Below, one piece after another: positions 19,207 through 28,722 of a DNA stretch of 64,000 nucleotides. Each line of letters opens with the position of its first letter. Position 1 is the stretch's first letter. The notes below the pieces were generated by a model. The model was not told the origin of the DNA. It searched no databases and worked only from the letters and a program-made list of their open reading frames with translations. The DNA is from Paraburkholderia azotifigens (GTDB taxonomy: Bacteria; Pseudomonadota; Gammaproteobacteria; Burkholderiales; Burkholderiaceae): assembly GCF_007995085.1 (NCBI RefSeq), contig NZ_VOQS01000003.1, positions 124,001 through 188,000 on the forward strand, given 5' to 3'. Position numbers and translations under genes: made by a program.

Positions 19207-19299
19207 TACTAATTATCCAGTGAAATCAAGCCTGCTGTTTTGGTGCGATGTTGCGGATTGGTGATCGACGGCTCAGTAGATTTTTATGCCGCTTGGCAC

Positions 19300-20838
19300 T
19301 CACCGTCTCCCATATGAATCCTCGAGCCTCACTATGTCATCTTCACCAAGATAGGAACCTGATTGAACCTCGATCATCTCAAGTGGAATCCGACCCGGAT
19401 TTTCAAGGCGATGAACCACACCCAGCGGAATATAGGTTGACTGATTCTCCGAAACCGTGAAACGTTCTTCTCCACGGGTGACATATGCCGTGCCACGTAC
19501 CACGATCCAATGCTCCGCGCGATGATGGTGCATTTGCAGTGACAACGCTTCGCCCGGATTCACGACGATGCGCTTCACCTGAAAGCGCTCACCCTTGTCG
19601 ATCGAGTCGTAATATCCCCAAGGCCGATGAACTTTCCGGTGGTTGACCGTCAATTCAACGTGGCTATCGCATATCCGCTCGACGAGTTTTTTCACATCTT
19701 GCACGGCGGACCTATTCGCAACAAGGATTGCATCCGGTGTCTCGACTACGACAATATCACTGGTACCCACACATGCCACAAGGCGATCGCCGGAGTGCAC
19801 AAGTGTTGACGACGCGCCTTCAAATATGACCATGCCATTGCCTCCGCTTGCGTTACCCTGCGGATCCTTGTTCATAATTTTCCAGATTGCGTCCCAGGTT
19901 CCGAGATCGGACCATCCCGCATCGATTGGAACAACGACGCCTGCACATATCGAATCGCGACATCCAAGCTTTTCCATTACGGCATAATCTATCGAGTCCG
20001 ACGGCGACGATTCAAATGCCTCACGTTCCAATCGGAAGAAATCTCGGTCGGAGCTTCCGTTTTTGTACGCCGAATCACATGCCGACGATATTTCCGGATG
20101 GTAGTGATGGATCGCTCTCAACCAAACAGATGCACACATGATGAAGATGCCACTATTCCAACAGTAATTTCCTGAATCCAGGTATTCCTGCGCAACTTCG
20201 AATGACGGCTTTTCTACGAATCCGTCTAACTGTCGGATCCCGCCATTGTTAAGGCTGCCGATTGTCAAGCCAAGACGAATATAGCCATAGCCTGTTTCGG
20301 GCCTATCGGGCACGACTCCCAGCGTCACTACGTTCCCCTTCTCCGCATATGCAACGCCTGCCTCGACAGCTGACTGAAATGAGCGAATGTCGTCGAACGA
20401 GTGGTCTGCCGGCATCACGACCATAATGCCATCGCCGTGTCGTGCAACAATCGACAGAGCCGCAACTGTCAAAGCCGGCGCAGTATTTCTGGAGGACGGT
20501 TCCAGAATTATCCTGTGCGGCTTTCCGCAGACGCGCAACTGCTCTGCAGTTTCAAAGCGATGTTCCTCATTGCATACGACAGTCAAAACTTGATTAACCT
20601 GGATACCTGATGAGAGGTTATCCACACGTTTCACGGTCGACTGTAGTAAAGAATCTTCGCCGACTAGTGGAATCAGTTGCTTCGGACGCCGCTGCCGGGA
20701 CACTGGCCAAAGACGTGTCCCGGATCCGCCCGCGAGAACCACCGAATGAACCATTAGTGGCATACCCACACTCTCACTCTCCCGCGATTCGTCATCAGCT
20801 TCTAGAAGTTCGACGGTTTCTTTCATTTTGATACTCAT
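19300..20838 (-). CDS. manC: Mannose-1-phosphate guanylyltransferase / mannose-6-phosphate isomerase (ManC/BceA type)
   Basis: A 512-residue bifunctional type II PMI-GMP. The pyrophosphorylase motif LAGGSGTRLWPVSRQRRPKQ lies near residues 34-53 and the sugar-binding segment GFVEKPS in mid-protein. A C-terminal cupin (HRPWGYYDSIDKGERFQVKR, then the metal site LSLQMHHHRAEHWIV) carries the isomerase. It makes GDP-mannose from fructose-6-phosphate with phosphomannomutase, supplying mannose and GDP-mannose-derived sugars such as rhamnose to the polymer. About 28 residues precede the usual start MVHSVVLAGG, so an internal ATG may be the real start. In the cepacian locus the equivalent is BceA. Confidence 0.94.
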   Translation of the reverse strand: MSIKMKETVELLEADDESRESESVGMPLMVHSVVLAGGSGTRLWPVSRQRRPKQLIPLVGEDSLLQSTVKRVDNLSSGIQVNQVLTVVCNEEHRFETAEQLRVCGKPHRIILEPSSRNTAPALTVAALSIVARHGDGIMVVMPADHSFDDIRSFQSAVEAGVAYAEKGNVVTLGVVPDRPETGYGYIRLGLTIGSLNNGGIRQLDGFVEKPSFEVAQEYLDSGNYCWNSGIFIMCASVWLRAIHHYHPEISSACDSAYKNGSSDRDFFRLEREAFESSPSDSIDYAVMEKLGCRDSICAGVVVPIDAGWSDLGTWDAIWKIMNKDPQGNASGGNGMVIFEGASSTLVHSGDRLVACVGTSDIVVVETPDAILVANRSAVQDVKKLVERICDSHVELTVNHRKVHRPWGYYDSIDKGERFQVKRIVVNPGEALSLQMHHHRAEHWIVVRGTAYVTRGEERFTVSENQSTYIPLGVVHRLENPGRIPLEMIEVQSGSYLGEDDIVRLEDSYGRR

Positions 20839-20883
20839 TGTTTGTTACTTCTTGATAGTTGAAGTAGCCGGACTCAGGTCAAT

Positions 20884-23385
20884 CTAGACTAAGACTCTTG
20901 TTAAATGGCCAGCGCCCGCCACATTCGCCAGAATCCGCTCGACACCTTCGACATACGCCTGCGTGCCGAACTTGCGCACGGCCGTCTGATAGCCGCGCGC
21001 GACGAGCCGGTCGCGCAAGGCCTGATCCGAGCGCAGCTCCGCAAGCGTATCGGCGAGCGCATGCGCATCGCCCGGCGTACACATCACGCCGTTCACGCCG
21101 TCGTCGATGATCTCCGTCACGCCGCCTGCGCGCGAGGCCACCACGGGCCGCTGCGCGAGCATCCCTTCGACGATCACGCGGCCGAACGGCTCGGGCGTGA
21201 TCGACGTATGCGCGACCACGTCGACGGCGCACATGCACGCGGCGACGTCGTCCTGGAAGCCCAGGAAATGCACGCGCTCTTCGAGTCCGTGCGCCGCGAC
21301 GAACGCGTGCAGCTTCGCCTCGTACGCGTCTTCGCCGAACAGCGGCGCGCCCACCAGCACGGCATGCATGTGCGGATTGAGCACCATCGCCTCGAGCAGC
21401 ACATGCTGCCCCTTCCATTGCGCGAGCCGGCTGAACGAGCCGACGAGGAAGGCATCCTGCGGCAGATTCAGCCGCGCGCGCAGCACGCTTTGCGGCACAT
21501 CGCGCAGCGCATTGAACGGCGCGCTGGAAATGCCGTTGAACACGACGTCGATGCGCTGGTCGCCGAACTGCGTCAGCTCGGCAAACGCGCGCGCCGAAGC
21601 GGCCGAATTGGCGATCACGTGCGCGAGGCCGAACTTCGCGCACCACTTGATGATCGCGAGCTGCTTGCTGCCGAAATGCTCGGGGCTCACGATATCGCGC
21701 AGATGCCAGACCACCGGGCGTCGCGCAAAGCGTCCCGCGAGCGCGCCGATCACCATCGCGCGCTGCGTGTTCGCGTAGATCACGTCGCTCTGCCGGGCGC
21801 GTGCGACGGTCGCCCGCACCAGCGACGCAACGCCCTTCACCGCTTTCGCCAGCGGCGGCGTGCCACCCTGCTTGCGGACTTCGCGTATCGCGCCGGGATC
21901 GAGCACGTCGACGGCCACGCCTTCGCGACGCAGCGCCACGCGGAACGGACCGTCGTCGAACAGCACGACCTGCACGCGCGCCTTGAGCGCCTTCACGATC
22001 TCCAGCAGCGACAGTTCGGCGCCGCCCATCACGCCGCTCTGATCGATCGCGAGCACGCGCAATGCGCTCGATGCCTGCTGCTGTTCTTTGCCGATCACGG
22101 GCGGATCGTCGGACGGCAGCGTCGCGCCGCGCAACGCCGGCACCGACTCGCGCACGAAGCCGAAGAAGCGCTCGCGGAAATGGCGAATCGAAAAGCGCTC
22201 CGCATTCGCGCGGCAATCTGCGGGCCGAAAGCGCGTGGGATCGCTGGCGAAATGCTCGACCGCGTCGATGATCGACCCGGTTGTCTGCTCGTTGAAGAAG
22301 ATGCCCGTGGGATGCGGTTCATACTGGTCGCGCACGGTCTCGAGCGCCCCGCCCTTGCCGTACGCGATGACGGGCGTGCCGCAGGCCTGCGCCTCCACCA
22401 CGGAAATGCCGAAGTCCTCTTCCGCCGCGAACACGAACGCCTTCGCGCGGCGCATGTGATCGCGCAGCACATCGAAAGGCTGATAGCCCATGATCTGCAC
22501 GTTGGGGGTCGCCTTCTCGCGCACCTTCTGCATGTCGGGGCCGTCGCCGATCACGACGAGCTTGCGTTCGGGCATCTGTGCGAACGCCTCGACGATCAGA
22601 TCGATCTTCTTGTACGGCACCATGCGCGATGCCGTCAGATAGAAGTCTTCCCTGGTTTCGCAGAGCGAGAACGCATCCACGTCCACGGGCGGAAAGATCA
22701 CCTCGGACTCGCGCTGATAGACCTTGCGGATGCGGCGCGAAATGAACGCCGAGTTGGCGACGAATGCGTCGACGGAATTGGACGTGCGGATATCCCAGTT
22801 GCGCATGTAGTGCAGGATGAGCCGTGCGAACGCCGACTTCGGTCCGCTCGTCAGCTTCGACTGTTGAAGGTATTGATGCTGCAAGTCCCACGCGTAGCGA
22901 ATGGGCGAATGCACGTAGCTGATATGCACCTGGTCCGGTCCCGTCAGCACGCCCTTCGCCACGGCATGGCTGCTGGAGATCACGACGTCGTACGCGGACA
23001 CGTCGAGCTGCTCGATCGCGAGCGGCATCAGCGGCAGATACGCGCGGTACTTCGTGCGCGCCATCGGCAGCTTCTGGATGAACGACGTCGTTACGGACTT
23101 GCCGCGCAGGAACGTGCGGTCGTCGAGAAAGTCGACGAGGCTGAACAGATCGGCGTCCGGAAAGCACGCGACGATCTGTTCGAGCACGCGCTCGGCGCCC
23201 GCGTAGGTGACGAGCCAGTCGTGAATGATCGCGACGCGCACGGGGCCGACGCTGCGTGCGCCGCGCCGTTGTGCGGGCGTCGCGGGCGGCCTGGCACCGG
23301 GCGTGGCGGGGATGAGATCGTGGCCTGCATCGCGCGTCACGGGCGTGGGACGCAGCAGGTCTTCTTCAACGAGATCGTGGTTCAT
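20884..23385 (-). CDS. Tandem two-domain family 4 glycosyltransferase (BceR-like)
   Basis: 833 residues with two complete GT-B glycosyltransferases in one chain. Domain 1 (about residues 48-420) begins VRVAIIHDWLVTYAGAERVL and has YKKIDLIVEAFAQ, VIGDGPDMQ and EEDFGISVVEAQACGTPVIA. Domain 2 (about 440-825) begins LRVLAIDQSGVMGGAELSLL and has FSRLAQWKGQHVLLEAM and EPFGRVIVEGMLAQRPVVAS. Each probably adds one sugar. The bce-II protein BceR has the same fused layout. The start overlaps the stop of the flippase gene by four bases (ATGA), so the two are translationally coupled. G+C is high, unlike manC next to it. Confidence 0.92.
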   Translation of the reverse strand: MNHDLVEEDLLRPTPVTRDAGHDLIPATPGARPPATPAQRRGARSVGPVRVAIIHDWLVTYAGAERVLEQIVACFPDADLFSLVDFLDDRTFLRGKSVTTSFIQKLPMARTKYRAYLPLMPLAIEQLDVSAYDVVISSSHAVAKGVLTGPDQVHISYVHSPIRYAWDLQHQYLQQSKLTSGPKSAFARLILHYMRNWDIRTSNSVDAFVANSAFISRRIRKVYQRESEVIFPPVDVDAFSLCETREDFYLTASRMVPYKKIDLIVEAFAQMPERKLVVIGDGPDMQKVREKATPNVQIMGYQPFDVLRDHMRRAKAFVFAAEEDFGISVVEAQACGTPVIAYGKGGALETVRDQYEPHPTGIFFNEQTTGSIIDAVEHFASDPTRFRPADCRANAERFSIRHFRERFFGFVRESVPALRGATLPSDDPPVIGKEQQQASSALRVLAIDQSGVMGGAELSLLEIVKALKARVQVVLFDDGPFRVALRREGVAVDVLDPGAIREVRKQGGTPPLAKAVKGVASLVRATVARARQSDVIYANTQRAMVIGALAGRFARRPVVWHLRDIVSPEHFGSKQLAIIKWCAKFGLAHVIANSAASARAFAELTQFGDQRIDVVFNGISSAPFNALRDVPQSVLRARLNLPQDAFLVGSFSRLAQWKGQHVLLEAMVLNPHMHAVLVGAPLFGEDAYEAKLHAFVAAHGLEERVHFLGFQDDVAACMCAVDVVAHTSITPEPFGRVIVEGMLAQRPVVASRAGGVTEIIDDGVNGVMCTPGDAHALADTLAELRSDQALRDRLVARGYQTAVRKFGTQAYVEGVERILANVAGAGHLTRVLV

Positions 23386-24860
23386 GCGCTATTCCTCGGA
23401 TTGAGTCGCAACTTCAGACGCGCAAGCAGCGAACGCGCAAGATCGCGCAATGCAGGGGTCATCGTGAGCGACCACGCGACGTTCGCGCTCACGACGAGCA
23501 CGCCCGCGGCAATGGCCATCGGCAGGCTGGACAGCAAGGTGGCGAGCCACAACGTGCCCGCCAGGAAAGCGAGGTGTGCGCACATGTCGAGCACGATCGG
23601 GCGCGCGTGAATCGCAGAGAGGCGCAACAGCACGACGTAGTCGAACAGTCCGCGCGCGGCGACGACGACGGCCGCGCCCGTCAGACCGAAATGCGCGATG
23701 CCGTACCACAGCGCGGCCGCGAAGAACGGCAGTTCGAACAGGCCGAGACGCGCGGCCGATGCGGGATGCACCTGCGACTGAATGAGGATGCGTGCGAGGT
23801 TCGCCTGACCGACGAGCCACACGGAGATGATCAGGATGCGTCCGACGGGCCCTGCCGCGTCGGCGACTTCGCTGCCGACCCACGCATGCAGGAACGGTTC
23901 GAGCACGATGATCGCGACGAGCGCGACGGGCGTGAACACGCCGTTCAGGAACTCGAGCGACTGGCGCATGATGACGTCGGCATCGTCGCGGCCCACGGCG
24001 GACAGCCGCGGAAACAGCGTGCGCAGCATCGCGGTGGGCACGATGTTCAGACGCGTGACGAGGTTCTGCGGCACCGTGTAATACGTGACGAAACGCGCGC
24101 CGAGACTCGTGCCGAGCATCACGCGGTCGAGCGATTCGGCGACCATGCCCGTGATGCTCGCAATCAGCATCCAGCCGCCGAAATTGAACAGGCCCTTCGC
24201 CACCGCGAATTGCGGCGCCCGCAACCGGCGGATGCCGAGCACGCTGATTGCGGAGCGTCCCAGCAGGATCGCCGCAAGCAGACGTGCGAGGACGGCGGCC
24301 GCGAGCACGTTCTGCAACGTCGGCCCCATCATCCATGCGGCGGCGAGCGGCAAGAGCTGGAACAGGAAGGTGCCGAGCGTCTGGTTCGTGTTGTAGATGC
24401 CGAAGCGTTCCGCGCCGTTGATTGCGCCCGCGAACACCCACGACACGTTGGCAAGCGGTATCGCCACCGCGAGCCACGGCAGCGCCATATAAACCTCGTG
24501 CTGCAGCTCGGGCGACACCTTCGAGAAGTACGCCGTATACAGCGCCGCCCCGAAGTAAATGACGAGCCCGCCGACGATGCCCGTCGCCAGATTGAGCCAC
24601 GTCGCGCTCCAGAACACCTGCTCGCAGGCATCGGCGTCGTTCGACGCGCGCGCCTTCGAGATGTGGTTCTGCGCGGCCATGCTCATGCCGAGATCGAGGA
24701 TGCTGAAGTAGCCGATCAGCGTCCAGACGAGACTGATTACGCCGTAGCGCTCGACGCCCAGCAGCTTGATGTACGACGGCACCGTGACGAGCGACACAAA
24801 CGTCGGCAACACCAGTCCGATCAGGTTGATCACTACGTTTCTGAGGATGCCTTTGTCCAT
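23382..24860 (-). CDS. Wzx-type lipid-linked polysaccharide flippase (BceQ-like)
   Basis: A 492-residue polytopic membrane protein of the MOP/PST exporter superfamily with about twelve hydrophobic spans. The N-terminus VVINLIGLVLPTFVSLVTVPSYIKLLGVERYG and the segment SILDLGMSMAAQNHISKA are typical of Wzx proteins. It would flip the undecaprenyl-linked repeat unit to the periplasm for polymerisation. It is followed by the tandem glycosyltransferase with a four-base overlap. A 275-bp A/T-richer spacer separates it from the glycosyltransferase upstream, so it may have its own promoter. Confidence 0.9.
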   Translation of the reverse strand: MDKGILRNVVINLIGLVLPTFVSLVTVPSYIKLLGVERYGVISLVWTLIGYFSILDLGMSMAAQNHISKARASNDADACEQVFWSATWLNLATGIVGGLVIYFGAALYTAYFSKVSPELQHEVYMALPWLAVAIPLANVSWVFAGAINGAERFGIYNTNQTLGTFLFQLLPLAAAWMMGPTLQNVLAAAVLARLLAAILLGRSAISVLGIRRLRAPQFAVAKGLFNFGGWMLIASITGMVAESLDRVMLGTSLGARFVTYYTVPQNLVTRLNIVPTAMLRTLFPRLSAVGRDDADVIMRQSLEFLNGVFTPVALVAIIVLEPFLHAWVGSEVADAAGPVGRILIISVWLVGQANLARILIQSQVHPASAARLGLFELPFFAAALWYGIAHFGLTGAAVVVAARGLFDYVVLLRLSAIHARPIVLDMCAHLAFLAGTLWLATLLSSLPMAIAAGVLVVSANVAWSLTMTPALRDLARSLLARLKLRLNPRNSA

Positions 24861-25135
24861 CGGAGTCCTTTTGAGTCAGTCATGCGTTGCCGCCTCGTAC
24901 GTTCGGCATTTCGGTGACCATGCGTTGTTCCGAATTTCATCGGGATCTTGCAACGCACGGCATACTTTTCAAGTGGGGGTTTTTCCGTCTTACCGAACTT
25001 TCTTCATTTGAATATCTAAGTACTTCGAATCAATACGTTCTCCATGATTTCCTGATGCTAAGTAGACGACTATCGTTTGTCCCGCCATGCAGTCCTAATC
25101 GATTGACAAGCACAGGTCTGCAAGTACCAGTAGGA
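24861..25135. other. A/T-rich spacer between the two halves of the polymer locus
   Basis: 275 bp without a gene, clearly richer in A/T (especially 24960-25110) than the high-G+C genes on both sides. In transcription order it separates the bce-I-like part (ugd to GT4) from the bce-II-like part (wzx, tandem GT). No remnant protein was recognised on either strand. It may hold a promoter for the wzx operon. Confidence 0.4.
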
Positions 25136-26308
25136 TCAGGAAACGCGAACAACCTCTTGATACACATTGGCGATCTTCTTCGCGATCACCGTGTTGTCGA
25201 AGTGAACTCGCGCATATCCGCTGCACGCCTCGGAATCCGGCAGCTTCAGCGATCCGTCCAGTGCCTGACCGAGACCATCGGCAATTGCATGGGCACCCGT
25301 CGACGGCAGCACCAGATCTTGCGACAGCCCTGCCACCGCTTCCGGCAGCCCGCCCACGGGCGTCACCAGCACGGGCGTGCCCGAGGCCAGCGATTCGACG
25401 GTAATCAGGCCGAAGCCTTCGAGCGCCACCGTCGGCACGACGCTGATATCCGCCGCGCGATACAGCGATGCGAGATGTTCGTCGGGCACGAAGCCCAGCA
25501 GCTTCACGTTGTCGCCGAGGCCCGCATCGTCGATGCGCTGCTGCAACTCTTCCTGCAAGCGGCCCTTGCCCGCGATCAGCAGCAGCACCTCCGGCTGACG
25601 GCGCTTGACGATCTTCACGGCGTCGATCAGATCTTCGAGGCCCATACGCCGCACGAGACGCCGCACGGCCAGCACGATCGGCCGGCCAAGCGGCAGTTGC
25701 AGGCGCAGCCGCGCTTCGTTTTGCGTGAGGGGCAGATTGAACTGGTCGACGTTCACGCAGCCGGGCACGACGCGCACGCGGTCGGCGGGAATGCCGTAGC
25801 GCGACGTGAGAATGCGGCCGAACGCATCGGACAGCACGATCAGCCGCGAGGAGCGCGCATAGACGGTCTGCTCCAGGTAACTTTTCATGCGTCGACCCAG
25901 CGAACCGGGGCCCTCGACATGACTCTCTTCCGCCCAAGGTCCGTGAAAATGCGAGATCTGCGGGATGCCGCGCGTCACGTCGAGCCCGGGAAACGTGTAC
26001 AGCGCGAAGTGCGACGAGATCACGTCGGGCCGCTGCTCGCGAATCTCACGGCGCAGTGCGCGGCGCGCGGCCATCAGGCGCATCGGCAGCGATTGCGACG
26101 CCGAACCGAAGCCGTTGATCGCGCCGTTCGTGTCGTGCGCGACACGCTCCGAGCCCGCGACCACGCCCCGCACTTCGACGCCCGCGCCGGGCAGCGCGCC
26201 GATCAGCGAGTAGTACATGCGGTCGAGACCGCCCGCGCGCTCGGGAAACCAGTGCATGCCGATTTGCAGCGATTTGATAGCACGAGAGCAAGCCTTGTTG
26301 TGTTCCAT
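25136..26308 (-). CDS. Family 4 glycosyltransferase
   Basis: A 390-residue GT4 enzyme. After a short variable N-terminus it reads LQIGMHWFPERAGGLDRMYYSL, then SSHFALYTFPGL, VVPGCVNVDQFNLP, AVRRLVRRMGLEDLIDAV, LLLIAGKGRLQEEL and the donor-binding segment VALEGFGLITVESLASGTPV (E-x7-E). It adds a sugar to the lipid-linked repeat unit. It is probably equivalent to one of the late bce-I glycosyltransferases (BceJ/BceK), but which one cannot be settled by eye. It follows the next GT4 in transcription order by 50 bp, so the two are probably co-transcribed. Confidence 0.9.
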   Translation of the reverse strand: MEHNKACSRAIKSLQIGMHWFPERAGGLDRMYYSLIGALPGAGVEVRGVVAGSERVAHDTNGAINGFGSASQSLPMRLMAARRALRREIREQRPDVISSHFALYTFPGLDVTRGIPQISHFHGPWAEESHVEGPGSLGRRMKSYLEQTVYARSSRLIVLSDAFGRILTSRYGIPADRVRVVPGCVNVDQFNLPLTQNEARLRLQLPLGRPIVLAVRRLVRRMGLEDLIDAVKIVKRRQPEVLLLIAGKGRLQEELQQRIDDAGLGDNVKLLGFVPDEHLASLYRAADISVVPTVALEGFGLITVESLASGTPVLVTPVGGLPEAVAGLSQDLVLPSTGAHAIADGLGQALDGSLKLPDSEACSGYARVHFDNTVIAKKIANVYQEVVRVS

Positions 26309-26358
26309 GTGTGAAATATGTCGAGAGGATCGTGAATTTCTACAGCACTACAACGGCC

Positions 26359-27561
26359 CTAGCCGGTCTTGTTCGATCCAGCCAACGCAGCTCGATTCGC
26401 ACCTACTGCAACCGGCATTAAGCTATCGTGCTGCTCGTTGATCTTTCGATACAGCGCGATGTACTGCCGCGCCATGCGCGCCCAGCCGAAGCGCGTCGCG
26501 AGTTCGTTGGCCGCGCGGCCCATCGCGAGGCGCTCGTCATCGTTCGATGCGAGACGCCCGACGGCCTGCGCCAGCGCCTTTGGATCGTCGGGATCGTCGA
26601 GCACGATGCCGCACTCGGGCGTGATGATCTCCGCCCCGCCCGCCGTATGTGCCGTCACGACGGGCAGGCCGGCTGCCATCGCTTCGAGCAGCGACAGGCT
26701 CATCGCCTCGTAGCGCGACGGAAACACAAACGCATCGACGGAATGCATCAGCACGGGCATCTCTTTCACGAGCCCCAGAAAATGCACGCGGTCCGCGATG
26801 CCGAGGGCCTTCGCTTCTTCGGGATACGGACTGCCGGGCAGATACCCCGCCACGGCGATATGCACGCGTTCGGGCAGATGCGTCAGCGCCTTCAGCACCG
26901 TGCCGAGGTTCTTGCGCGGCGTGCGCAGATCGCCGACGAACAGCAGCAGGAACTTGTCCTCGGGCAGCTTGAAGCGCGAGCGGTTGCCTTGCGCTGCCGC
27001 AAAGCCCTGCGTATCGACGCCGTTGTAGATCACGTCGAGCCGGTTGTCCGGCGTCAGTCCGATCGCGGCGACCTCCGCGGCGACCTTCTGCGACACGGCC
27101 GTAATCACACGCGAGCGCCGGTACGCCCAGCCTTCGAGTACGGCATTGGCGCGCGTATAGATGAACTGATACGCGGACCACAGGCCCTTGCCGAGACCGA
27201 ACGGGTAGTACTTGCTCCTGAACCAGCCCGTGTGCACGAAGTGCGCAGTGTTGACGTCGGCGGGCATCCACGTGATGAAGCCGTTGACGTGCAGCACGTC
27301 GTATTCGCGCCGATGCATGCGCAGCCACAATGCGCTCTTGAGCGCGAACACCTGCTGGCGCAGCAGATTGGTCGGCCAGAAGCGGCCGATCTTCACGGGC
27401 ACCCAGCGCACGAGCGGATGCTGCAGCAGTTCGGGCGCAACGTGCGAAGCGACGAGCGTGACCTCGATGTTCTCGTCGAGCGCGGCGCGCGCGATCTCGT
27501 GATTGACGCGGCCCTGCCCGTCGTTATGACGCACCACGTGCGTGACGATGGCGACTCTCAA
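26359..27561 (-). CDS. Family 4 glycosyltransferase (intact paralogue of the fragment at 28723-29132)
   Basis: 400 residues. It starts at TTG 27559-27561, with GGAGG at 27569-27573; the TTG directly follows the TGA of a truncated wzy frame (TGATTG). Motifs are RVAIVTHVVRHNDGQGRVN, DVLHVNGFITW, VIYNGVDTQGF, LLLFVGDLRTPRKNLGTVL, VHFLGLVKEMPVLMHSVD and the E-x7-E segment YEAMSLSLLEAMAAGLPV. It would add one sugar to the repeat unit. Its N-terminal 135 residues are clearly homologous to a decayed copy located 3' of the intact wzy gene. G+C is high, like the GT2 upstream. Confidence 0.92.
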   Translation of the reverse strand: MRVAIVTHVVRHNDGQGRVNHEIARAALDENIEVTLVASHVAPELLQHPLVRWVPVKIGRFWPTNLLRQQVFALKSALWLRMHRREYDVLHVNGFITWMPADVNTAHFVHTGWFRSKYYPFGLGKGLWSAYQFIYTRANAVLEGWAYRRSRVITAVSQKVAAEVAAIGLTPDNRLDVIYNGVDTQGFAAAQGNRSRFKLPEDKFLLLFVGDLRTPRKNLGTVLKALTHLPERVHIAVAGYLPGSPYPEEAKALGIADRVHFLGLVKEMPVLMHSVDAFVFPSRYEAMSLSLLEAMAAGLPVVTAHTAGGAEIITPECGIVLDDPDDPKALAQAVGRLASNDDERLAMGRAANELATRFGWARMARQYIALYRKINEQHDSLMPVAVGANRAALAGSNKTG

Positions 27562-27702
27562 TCAGTGGCCTCCATGAAAGAATGATGGACGGCGCCCGTT
27601 CAGCTTTTGCCAGTGCGCCGCGGAAATGATCGAAAACACGCCCATGAACAGCAGCAGGCCGCCCGTGCCGACGAGCGAATTGGTGAACACGAGCATCGCG
27701 AA
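27562..27702 (-). pseudogene. Truncated wzy polymerase remnant (C-terminal 46 codons only)
   Basis: Between the GT2 stop and the next GT4 start, the minus strand reads FAMLVFTNSLVGTGGLLLFM, then GVFSIISAAHWQKLNG, and ends RRPSFFHGGH. This matches the C-terminus of the intact polymerase at 29142 (MLVFTNSLTGTSGLLLYG, SIFSILSGADWKR). Everything upstream of this tail is missing. The remnant ends in TGA directly against the TTG start of the GT4 and contains its GGAGG ribosome site, which may explain why it was kept. Base composition is high G+C, like the resident genes, and unlike the intact polymerase. Confidence 0.88.
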
Positions 27703-27720
27703 CGCACGTGTACGTCGCTT

Positions 27721-28671
27721 TCATGCGTGCACCCCCGCGCCGCGATGCGCTGCGTACGCGCGGCGTGCCTCGCGTGCGCCTGTGCGCACCGCGCGCCAGC
27801 GCGCGAGCTTCGTGCGCGCGCCTTTCGACGTCAGCGCGAGCACGGCGTGCAAGGCGCCCGGATAGACGCGCGTGCCGACGAGCGCATACCACCACCACGC
27901 GACTTCGCGCTGCGCAGGCGGCAACTGCTCGCGCAGGATCAGATGCAGGTTGTATGCGGCGTTGCGCACGGCCGTCATCGACTGCGCGTCGCGGCGGTCG
28001 TCGTCGAAACGCTCGGCGGGGAAATGATCGACGGCGACGCGCGGATCGTAGACGAGCTTCCAGCCCGCGTTCTTCACGCTCATGCTGAAAGCCATGTCGT
28101 TGTGCACCTGCGCGCCCGCGCCGCGCAGGCGGCCGTCGAAGCGGATCGAACGGATCGCGTCACGCCGGTAGCTCATGTTCGCGCCCTTGAGCAGATCGAC
28201 TTCGCGCGCTTCGCCCACGCCCAGGTGGTGATTGCCGATGATCTTGCCCGACGCCGTCATCTTGCCGACCAGGAAGCGCGAGCCGTCGAGCACGCCGCCC
28301 TTCTGATGCACCCAGTCGCGTCCGCCGAGCGCGCCCAGCCGCGCATCGCCTTCGAAGGCCGCGCCGATGCGGCGCACCCAGTCGCCGTGCGGCGTGGCGT
28401 CGTCGTCGGTGATCGCGATCACGTCGCCCGTCGCGGCGTCGAGGCCGCAGTTCAAGGCGGCCACCTGGCCCGGCAGCTCGACGGGCGCGATGTTCAGCGG
28501 CAGCGCGCCGACCACGAGGGGATCGGCGAGGCACGCATGCGTCGCGTCATCGTCGGGCCGCGCGACCACCACGACTTCGTCGGGCACGCGCTCCTGTTTC
28601 TGCAAGGCGGCAAGACAGCGCGCGAGGTCTTTCGGCCGGCGATACGTCGGCACCAGTACCGTTATCTTCAT
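27721..28671 (-). CDS. Family 2 glycosyltransferase (BceG-like)
   Basis: A 316-residue GT-A enzyme. It opens MKITVLVPTYRRPKDLARCLAAL and has the metal/donor motif AITDDDATPHGDWVRR (DDD) near residue 90. A later GANMSYRRDAIRSIRF and GWKLVYDPRVAVDHFPAER complete the family pattern. It inverts the anomeric centre when adding a sugar to the lipid carrier. GGAGAG precedes the start. It sits directly between two decayed fragments: a glycosyltransferase N-terminus upstream and a wzy C-terminus downstream. In cepacian loci a GT2 (BceG) follows the Wzc gene; here a wzy and the dead GT have come between them. Confidence 0.9.
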   Translation of the reverse strand: MKITVLVPTYRRPKDLARCLAALQKQERVPDEVVVVARPDDDATHACLADPLVVGALPLNIAPVELPGQVAALNCGLDAATGDVIAITDDDATPHGDWVRRIGAAFEGDARLGALGGRDWVHQKGGVLDGSRFLVGKMTASGKIIGNHHLGVGEAREVDLLKGANMSYRRDAIRSIRFDGRLRGAGAQVHNDMAFSMSVKNAGWKLVYDPRVAVDHFPAERFDDDRRDAQSMTAVRNAAYNLHLILREQLPPAQREVAWWWYALVGTRVYPGALHAVLALTSKGARTKLARWRAVRTGAREARRAYAAHRGAGVHA

Positions 28672-28722
28672 TCTGTACTCTCCGTGGCTGATTGAAGGCG
28701 CACTGCGCGCAACAGGTGCTCA

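Noticed and set aside
20905..23610. A 901-codon open frame opposite the tandem glycosyltransferase
   Set aside because: Mirror of a G/C-rich gene with two clear GT4 domains on the other strand.
24861..25135. Possible third dead gene fragment in the spacer before wzx
   Set aside because: Neither strand gave any recognisable segment of a glycosyltransferase, polymerase or flippase.
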